Of a DNA stretch of 64,000 bases, positions 58,610 through 64,000 are shown one piece after another. The notes below the pieces were generated by a model, which had not been told where the DNA came from, ran no database searches, and worked only from the letters and a program-made list of their open reading frames with translations. The stretch comes from Fibrobacter sp. (GTDB lineage: Bacteria > Fibrobacterota > Fibrobacteria > Fibrobacterales > Fibrobacteraceae): the NCBI RefSeq assembly GCF_017545445.1, contig NZ_JAFWOM010000013.1:1-64000 (forward strand), given 5' to 3'. The position numbers were made by a program, and so were the translations under genes. Positions within the stretch are counted from its first letter, which is position 1. Each line of letters opens with the position of its first letter.

Positions 58610-58975
58610 AATATGGTTCCTAGTTAATAGTCATTAGTCAATGGTCATTAATCAGTGGTTAGTGGTTGGTGATTAGTGGTTAGGAAAGCAAAAAACGTTC
58701 TTTTTACATTCCTGTTTACTGCTTACTGTTTACTAATCACTAAATTCATCACTGCTTACTAGCTTCTGTTTACTAAAATCTACAATATTTTAACGAATTG
58801 TAGCTAACATTATTCAAAAAATGTAAGCATGCAAAGACCTTATCGCTGTCACCCCGTACTTGTTACGGGGTCGCCCATGATCATTACAAGAAGGTGATCC
58901 CGGAACGGAGTCCGGGATGACATTGCAATAGTCAAGAACAACAATGCGGTAAAAGCTGGAATACATTCCTACTTC
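58610..58975. repeat. 366-bp intergenic repeat region between gpsA and plsY
   Basis: ATTAGTCAATGGTCATTAATC and TTAGTGGTTGGTGATTAGTGG tracts, a GTCACCCCGTACTTGTTACGGGG palindrome (58848-58872) and a GATCCCGGAACGGAGTCCGGGATGACA palindrome (58899-58923). No gene seen. Confidence 0.7.
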
Positions 58976-59635
58976 CTACTTTTTTCGCTTGCTGCCAAAT
59001 CCATTTTCTGTGCCGTTGAGGAGGCGCTTGATGTTCGACTTGTGCTTCACGATGATAAAAACAGCGACAACCACAGCTAGAATCATCTGTCCGAGGTTCA
59101 CGCTTTCAAAGTAGTATTCCGGGCAAACGTAGCCAAAAATCGAGAGAACGCCGAGAAGAGCGCTCCCGAAAATGCTGCCAACCGAAACGTACTTTGTCGT
59201 AAACGTGAGAATTATCCAGAGCGCAAAAGCAGAAAGCACCGTGAGCGGCAATATGGCGAGGAACACGCCAAGTGCGGCAAGCACGCCTTTCCCGCCACGG
59301 AAGCCTGCAAAGCAAGTAAAGCTGTGGCCGAAAATCACAAGGAGACCGGCGACAAGCGGCACCCAAGCGCTGTAATCGGCACCGCCAGCGGCAACTTGAG
59401 CTTCACACATTTTTTGTGCGATAAACGGTCCAAAAAAGCCCTTCAACAAGTCCATGAAAACGACAGGCAACGCCGGTTTCCAGCCGAGCACGCGGAACGT
59501 ATTCGTGAGGCCCGCATTCTTGGAGCCGTAGTCGCGGATATCGAAATCTTTACCTTTCGCGAGTTTTGCGATCCAGATGGCACTGGGGATCGATCCCAGC
59601 AGGTACGCTATTGGAAAGCTCAGTAAACTGTTCAA
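58976..59635 (-). CDS. plsY: Acyl-phosphate:glycerol-3-phosphate acyltransferase PlsY
   Basis: 219 residues with about five membrane helices. YLLGSIPSAIWIAKLAKG at the N-terminus, FDIRDYGSKNAGLTNTFRVLG (the GSGNxGxTN motif, Ser replaced by Lys-side variant GSKNAG), LLVIFGHSFTCFAGFRGGKGVLAALGVF (GKGV motif) and a basic C-terminus. PlsY transfers the acyl group from acyl phosphate to glycerol 3-phosphate, the first step of phospholipid synthesis. Its start overlaps the end of der by 86 bases in another frame. Confidence 0.94.
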   Translation of the reverse strand: MNSLLSFPIAYLLGSIPSAIWIAKLAKGKDFDIRDYGSKNAGLTNTFRVLGWKPALPVVFMDLLKGFFGPFIAQKMCEAQVAAGGADYSAWVPLVAGLLVIFGHSFTCFAGFRGGKGVLAALGVFLAILPLTVLSAFALWIILTFTTKYVSVGSIFGSALLGVLSIFGYVCPEYYFESVNLGQMILAVVVAVFIIVKHKSNIKRLLNGTENGFGSKRKK

Positions 59636-60977
59636 GTTCTTCGTCCTTTCTAAGAGTTAATTTTCTATCAAAGTTCAAGCGGAGCGGTGCACCCTGCAGC
59701 TGGAATTCGTCATAAAATTTCTTCAGCAGGTAACGCTTGTACGATTCATCGACGAGCTCCGGCGTACGCGTTTCCACAGCGATGACCGGCGGTTCCACCA
59801 TGATCTGGCAGGCACGCGTCAGCATGACGACACGGCCATTGTGGCTTGGCGGAGCTTTTTCTTGCAAGAAGTTCGCAAAGCTTTCGGCAACGCGGTCACG
59901 GCCAAGTACGCGGCGGCAGTTGGCATAGACCGTCCGAATTGCCTGAATCACGCGGCCAACACGCTGGCCTTCCTTTGCACTGATCGAGAGAATCGGTACA
60001 AATTCAAGCATCGGTTCGCGTTCGAGCAATTCCTTAATCATGTGGTCGAAAGACTTGTCGTTCTTGTTCGGGAGAATATCCCACTTGTTCAAAACGACGA
60101 CAAGACCCTTGCCTGCCTTGCGGATTTCCGTAATGATGCGGTAATCCTGAATTTCCATACCGCGGGTACAATCGACGACGAGTACGGACAAATCAGAACG
60201 GCGGATGCTTTCGAGCGTACGCATGTTGCTGAACACTTCGACTTCGTCTTCGACTTTCGCCTTTTTGCGAAGTCCTGCGGTATCGGTAACGACGAACTTT
60301 TGTCCGTCAACGATAAAGTCACAGTCGATGGAATCGCGGGTGGTTCCCGGAATGTCCGAAACGACAGCTCGTTCTTCGTTCAACAAGCGATTGAGGAGCG
60401 TACTCTTGCCTGCATTCGGTCGCCCGAGAATTGCAAAACGGATGGGGCGTTCCTCACGGCGTTCGCCACGAACCGGAGTCGGGAGCACCGAAACGACTTC
60501 GTCCAAAAGCGATAGGCAAGCATAGCCGGTCAAGGCACTAATCGTACGCGGTTGTCCAAAGCCGAGCTTGAGAAACTCGTAGCTCTCTTGACGGTCGCCT
60601 TGCAATTCGCTCTTGTTCGCTACAAGAATCACCTTCTTGTCGAGCTTGCGGATAAGGCGTGCAAACTGCTGGTCGAGCTTGGTAATGCCCACGCGGATAT
60701 CGACCATGAAGAGCACGAGGTCCGCTTCGTTCACGGCATTAAAAATCTGTGCACGGACACTGTCCGCCAAAACGTCTATGGAATCATCGGGCAAGAATCC
60801 GCCCGTATCGACCACAGTAAATTCATGGCCCTTGTAAATCGCATTCTGGTAATGACGGTCGCGGGTAACACCATCGCGGTCGCTGACCACGGCAGCCCTG
60901 CGGCCTAGAATGCGGTTGAAGAGCGAGGACTTACCGACGTTCGGTCGTCCAATTATGCAAACTATAGGTAATTTCAT
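59550..60977 (-). CDS. der: Ribosome biogenesis GTPase Der (EngA)
   Basis: 475 residues from ATG 60977 (MKLPIVCIIGRPNVGKSSL). A frame open to 61184 upstream has no Der-like sequence. Two tandem G domains: first GRPNVGKSS, DTGGFLPDD and NKSE; second GRPNAGKSTLLNRLLNEERAVVSDIPGTTRDSI, DTAGLRKKAK and NKWD. A KH-like C-terminal domain follows (APPSHNGRVVMLTRACQIMVEPPVI...YLLKKFYDEFQLQGAPLRLNF). It assists 50S subunit assembly. A ~25-residue tail beyond the usual end overlaps plsY, which suggests coupled translation. Confidence 0.95.
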   Translation of the reverse strand: MKLPIVCIIGRPNVGKSSLFNRILGRRAAVVSDRDGVTRDRHYQNAIYKGHEFTVVDTGGFLPDDSIDVLADSVRAQIFNAVNEADLVLFMVDIRVGITKLDQQFARLIRKLDKKVILVANKSELQGDRQESYEFLKLGFGQPRTISALTGYACLSLLDEVVSVLPTPVRGERREERPIRFAILGRPNAGKSTLLNRLLNEERAVVSDIPGTTRDSIDCDFIVDGQKFVVTDTAGLRKKAKVEDEVEVFSNMRTLESIRRSDLSVLVVDCTRGMEIQDYRIITEIRKAGKGLVVVLNKWDILPNKNDKSFDHMIKELLEREPMLEFVPILSISAKEGQRVGRVIQAIRTVYANCRRVLGRDRVAESFANFLQEKAPPSHNGRVVMLTRACQIMVEPPVIAVETRTPELVDESYKRYLLKKFYDEFQLQGAPLRLNFDRKLTLRKDEELEQFTELSNSVPAGIDPQCHLDRKTRER

Positions 60978-61160
60978 CGAATGCAAATATAGAAAATAGG
61001 CGAGAAATTGTAGCTGTAAGCGTAAATGAGTGTAGTCGGGCCATGATGTCTTGGGTGGTCTAGAATGAATGGTTTTGAAATACAGTTGATACAGGATGTT
61101 GTGAAATTGTGGTTTTGCTTTGCTTTTTAGAATCTTCAATTTCATATCTTTGTTAGTGTA

Positions 61161-61216
61161 ATGATAAATCCTCATCTCCTCCAAGCAGTCGCATGAGCAA
61201 TCGTGCGGCTTTTTTT
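61161..61216 (+). promoter_or_regulatory. Short leader ORF overlapping an intrinsic terminator (candidate attenuator)
   Basis: ATG 61161 opens an 11-codon ORF (MINPHLLQAVA, stop TGA 61194-61196). Its last ten bases are the left arm of a 10-bp hairpin AGTCGCATGA-GCAA-TCGTGCGGCT (61187-61210), followed by seven T. No + strand gene ends upstream, and the zinc peptidase gene starts 25 bases later (61242), so this is either an attenuator or the end of a small RNA. Confidence 0.5.
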
Positions 61217-61241
61217 ATACACAATTTTCTAAATTACCGTC

Positions 61242-64000
61242 ATGAAGTTTAATATCAAGAGCATTTTTGCAGTCTGTTCCACATTGTTATTGGCTGGGAC
61301 AGCAAACGCAGTCGGTTTTTACGGCAACCAAAGCGATATCAAGTGGAAAACAGCGGGCACGGAACATTTCCAATTTATTTATCCCATGGAATATTCGACG
61401 CATGCAGCCAAGGTTTCCGCCTACGCCGAAGCCGTGTATGATTCCGTCACGAGCCGTTATCACAAATCTCTCCCCGGTCGCGTGAGTGCGGTTTTAAACA
61501 ACGCTCTTTACAGTAACGGAAGTGCGATTCCGAGCGAGAATGCAGTAAACCTTTGGCTCACGAACTGGGATTTTAAAATCCGCAGTAGCCACGGCTGGCT
61601 CTCGGACGTGATTACGCATGAATTCAGCCACCTCGTGAGCATCGAAAGCGGGAGTAAAATAGTCCCCAATCTTTACGGTTTCCAGTTCAGTTATACGGAC
61701 TACTACAACGAACGTTCGCGAACCGACTTTATTACGATGATTCCGTTCACGTTGCAGCCGCTTTGGTTTGCAGAAGGAACTGCACAGTACGAGTCTTCGC
61801 GCATGGGTTTTGACGGCTGGGATACGCACCGAGACATGATTCTCCGTACGGCAGCTTTGAGCGATAGCCTCATGACGCTTCCGTATATGAATGACTTTTC
61901 GGACAATTCGCTCCTTGCAGAACTCGGACCTTACACACAAGGTTTCTCCCTCGTGCTCTACATCGTAAAGCACTATGGCGACGAAGCGATTCCGAACATT
62001 TGGAAGGAACTGGGGCGCCCTTACCGCGCAACGCTCAATGGTGCAATCCAAAAGGTTCTCGGTATCAGCGAAGCAGAGCTTTACGAAGCATGGAAAAAGG
62101 AAATTACCGAATACTATCAAGCGCAAAAGGATTCGCTCGGCGCACTGGTCGAAGGCATCAAGATTACCAAGGATGCGTTCTGGAATGATTTCCCGGTCGT
62201 GAGTGGAAAGAATTTGTATGGAGTCTCGAACTTTGGCGGTCCTTGGTTTGACGGAAGCGTTTTTAAAATACCGCTTGGAGACACGCTTCAGACGAGAGAC
62301 GTGGTTCGACAAGCTCACCAACCGGGCAAGGTCACTGCTGGTACTGAGCAAGGCCGAAGCAAGCCTGTCGAAGTGCAACAATCTGAAAAAGATTCTGCTG
62401 GTGTGGAAGTTGGCGATATTGAAATTGAAGGCGCCGATAGCAATCTTATCGACATCGGTGATTTTGCAAAGTCTGGATTCAAGGCGAAAAAGCCTTGGTT
62501 CGACAAGGGCATTGACGTTTATGACGACAGCGTTCATGGGCCTATTCTCGCTTACATCAGTTACCAGAGCCGCGACAAGGATGGACATGCCCATTTCGAT
62601 ATTGCTTTAAGCGACACCAACAAAAATCAAGCATCGCTCACTCACCTTGCGGATGCCGTTTATCCGTCCTTCAACAAGCAGGGAACTGAAGTCGTCTTTG
62701 CAAGGCGTGAACCGTTCAGCACACGCTTTACCTTGAGCAAGGTTCTATTCAAGAGCGATTTGAAGAACTTTACCGCAGAAGATCCTGTCGATATTTTCAA
62801 ACCCGATTCAACACTCCTTTACTACAACATTTACAGTCCGAAGTTCAGTCCGGACGGCAAGCGTGTGGCGTTTAGCTTCTTTGACGATGTGCAACGCGGA
62901 ATTGCCATTGTCGATGCCGACGGCAAGAATTTCAAAGTCGTGAGCAATGCAAATTACGATGAACGCGATGTCGCTTGGATAGACGACAACAAAATTATCT
63001 TCGCAAGTAACAGGAACAACATTTTCAACTTGATTGAAAAAGATTTGAATACAGGCAAGGAACGCGTATTGACGAACGTTGTGGGCGGTGCGTTTACGCC
63101 GACGCTTGCAAACGATACAATTTTCTATACGCAGTACGACAAGGATGGTTTTTCGCTTTACAAGTTGCCATACGCGAAAGAAGCCGAACCCGTGTTCCGC
63201 GATAGCATTGTCGTGACTCTCCGCGATAGTGTTTTGCAAATCATCGATACTGTACAGGTGCCTTGCAGTGCTGCAAACAGCGACTCCGCTACAGTCACTA
63301 ACAGCGTAACAGCAGACAAGAGCAACGTCGAAGTAAGCAAGAACGCTACAGACGGCAAGAACATCGCAGCAGGAACTGATTCTACAAATTGCACAGTTCC
63401 GCAAATCGTCACTCGCAAAGACGTGATTCAAGTCGAAGTTCGCGATACCGTCAAGGTTGCCGTGGCAGATACAACTCAAAAGGAAATCAAACTTTACGGT
63501 TTTATTCCGCAAAAACCACAAAAGAATCTAGAACTCATCGACCGCGAATTTGCAGGCACGGAGCGAAACTACAAGCCCATTCCGAACACGCCGTTGTTCG
63601 TCCCTATTTTCAGCCTTTCCGAAAACGCCCCGGCTCTGACCGTCTTTGGCGAAGGCGAAGTCAAAGCGAAACTCGGTCTCGCCGTCGTCATCAGCGACGC
63701 TCTCAAAAAGAACAATGTGCAGTTAGGTTTATTGCTTGAACTGGGCAAAGGAATAAACTACATCAACGGCGACGGTCTCAATCCCAGACAAGAAAAGGAA
63801 TTCTTTATCGCATGGGATAACCACAGCACACCTCTTGACCTAGGCCTTTCGTACAGTTACGCGAACTACACCAACCAGGACACCATGCGCTACGAAAACG
63901 TAAAAGACCACGGAGGCGATAGCATAGGAACAAGCCGTTACGCATTTGCAACGCAGGCCATTACAGGAAACGCGGGCTACAGCATTTTCAAATCCATCGA
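61242..64000 (+). CDS. Exported gluzincin-type zinc peptidase with TolB-like propeller (3' end outside window)
   Basis: 919+ residues; the frame stays open to the window edge. Signal peptide MKFNIKSIFAVCSTLLLAGTANA. The catalytic domain has TAGTEHFQFIYP at the start, then VITHEFSHLVS (H126, E127, H130) and WFAEGTAQYE (E178 as the third ligand), a peptidase-MA/gluzincin arrangement. From ~450 there are TolB/WD40-like beta-propeller blades (IYSPKFSPDGKRVAFSFFDD, NIFNLIEKDLNTGKE). Residues ~760 onward begin strand-rich sequence (LGLSYSYANYTNQD) that may be an outer-membrane barrel. Residues ~349-386 derive from an intergenic repeat (62288-62400). Confidence 0.82.
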   Translation, partial: MKFNIKSIFAVCSTLLLAGTANAVGFYGNQSDIKWKTAGTEHFQFIYPMEYSTHAAKVSAYAEAVYDSVTSRYHKSLPGRVSAVLNNALYSNGSAIPSENAVNLWLTNWDFKIRSSHGWLSDVITHEFSHLVSIESGSKIVPNLYGFQFSYTDYYNERSRTDFITMIPFTLQPLWFAEGTAQYESSRMGFDGWDTHRDMILRTAALSDSLMTLPYMNDFSDNSLLAELGPYTQGFSLVLYIVKHYGDEAIPNIWKELGRPYRATLNGAIQKVLGISEAELYEAWKKEITEYYQAQKDSLGALVEGIKITKDAFWNDFPVVSGKNLYGVSNFGGPWFDGSVFKIPLGDTLQTRDVVRQAHQPGKVTAGTEQGRSKPVEVQQSEKDSAGVEVGDIEIEGADSNLIDIGDFAKSGFKAKKPWFDKGIDVYDDSVHGPILAYISYQSRDKDGHAHFDIALSDTNKNQASLTHLADAVYPSFNKQGTEVVFARREPFSTRFTLSKVLFKSDLKNFTAEDPVDIFKPDSTLLYYNIYSPKFSPDGKRVAFSFFDDVQRGIAIVDADGKNFKVVSNANYDERDVAWIDDNKIIFASNRNNIFNLIEKDLNTGKERVLTNVVGGAFTPTLANDTIFYTQYDKDGFSLYKLPYAKEAEPVFRDSIVVTLRDSVLQIIDTVQVPCSAANSDSATVTNSVTADKSNVEVSKNATDGKNIAAGTDSTNCTVPQIVTRKDVIQVEVRDTVKVAVADTTQKEIKLYGFIPQKPQKNLELIDREFAGTERNYKPIPNTPLFVPIFSLSENAPALTVFGEGEVKAKLGLAVVISDALKKNNVQLGLLLELGKGINYINGDGLNPRQEKEFFIAWDNHSTPLDLGLSYSYANYTNQDTMRYENVKDHGGDSIGTSRYAFATQAITGNAGYSIFKSI
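62288..62400 (+). repeat. Composite intergenic-type repeat inserted in frame in the zinc peptidase gene
   Basis: CAGACGAGAGACG, then TGGTTCGACAAGCTCACCAACC, then GGTCACTG...CTGAGCAAGGCCGAAGCAAGCC and CTGTCGAAGTG. The same blocks occur between genes at 17313-17370 (reverse sense) and 31780-31822. The translated segment QTRDVVRQAHQPGKV interrupts the domain after FKIPLGDTL. Confidence 0.65.

Overview
The window looks like a chromosomal segment of a Fibrobacter species (Fibrobacteres, FCB group). Pointers to this are a Fibrobacter succinogenes major paralogous (FISUMP-type) domain protein, a TIGR02147-family protein coupled to a lipoprotein gene, extracellular enzymes with poly-serine linkers and C-terminal beta-sandwich sorting domains, a GH26 mannanase with a CBM35-like module, and many intergenic short repeats. 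Most genes are ordinary housekeeping genes on both strands: lnt, rsmI, lpxH-like, argF, dusA, mnmE, rph, pheA, bioB, an m5C RNA methyltransferase, thioredoxin, hisF, tldD, gpsA, plsY and der, plus tRNA-Thr(CGU) and tRNA-Gln(CUG).

Layout. 0-5.4 kb: a partial low-complexity protein, a CehA/McbA-type PHP metallohydrolase, a rhomboid protease behind a near-perfect sigma-54 promoter, two small tandem secreted paralogs (one frameshifted) and a membrane-anchored TPR protein. 5.5-6.3 kb: tRNA-Thr and a frameshifted exported protein. 6.5-12.55 kb: an AT-rich array of MORN_2/YwqK-like repeat lipoproteins with near-identical signal peptides, duplicated upstream sequence, a frameshift in an A7 tract and leftover gene fragments. 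12.5-31.6 kb: TPM-domain protein, an envelope lipoprotein pair, lnt, rsmI, lpxH-like, argF, a tiny bS22/mS38-like basic protein, dusA, a membrane diguanylate cyclase, an orphan solute-binding protein with a C-terminal membrane anchor, a degenerate Nudix protein and a DUF3332 lipoprotein. 32.3-37.7 kb: a same-strand group of TPR lipoprotein, kinase-like membrane protein (with a strongly structured 5' region), sigma-54 activator, exported charged protein and outer-membrane barrel. 37.7-46.1 kb: GH26, aldose epimerase, mnmE, sugar transporter and M6 metalloprotease. 46-64 kb: rph, pheA, NlpC/P60, bioB, FISUMP fragment, TIGR02147/lipoprotein pair, tRNA-Gln, methyltransferase, trx-hisF-tldD, gpsA, plsY/der and a large zinc peptidase that runs off the end.

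The most striking theme is the spread of several short repeat families: GTCATCCTGAGC...GGATCC elements, GTCACCCC...GGGGTGAC palindromes, GACGAGAGACGAAAG elements, tandem TTAGTGG/GGAAGTA tracts and ACGGCACTAACCGCAGACACGG elements. They fill almost every long intergenic gap. Composites of the same repeats also sit in frame inside three protein genes (PHP hydrolase, mnmE, terminal zinc peptidase), much like Rickettsia palindromic elements. The second theme is the MORN_2 lipoprotein array, which shows signs of ongoing recombination and possible slipped-strand switching. Function calls rest on motifs read by eye; no database search was run.
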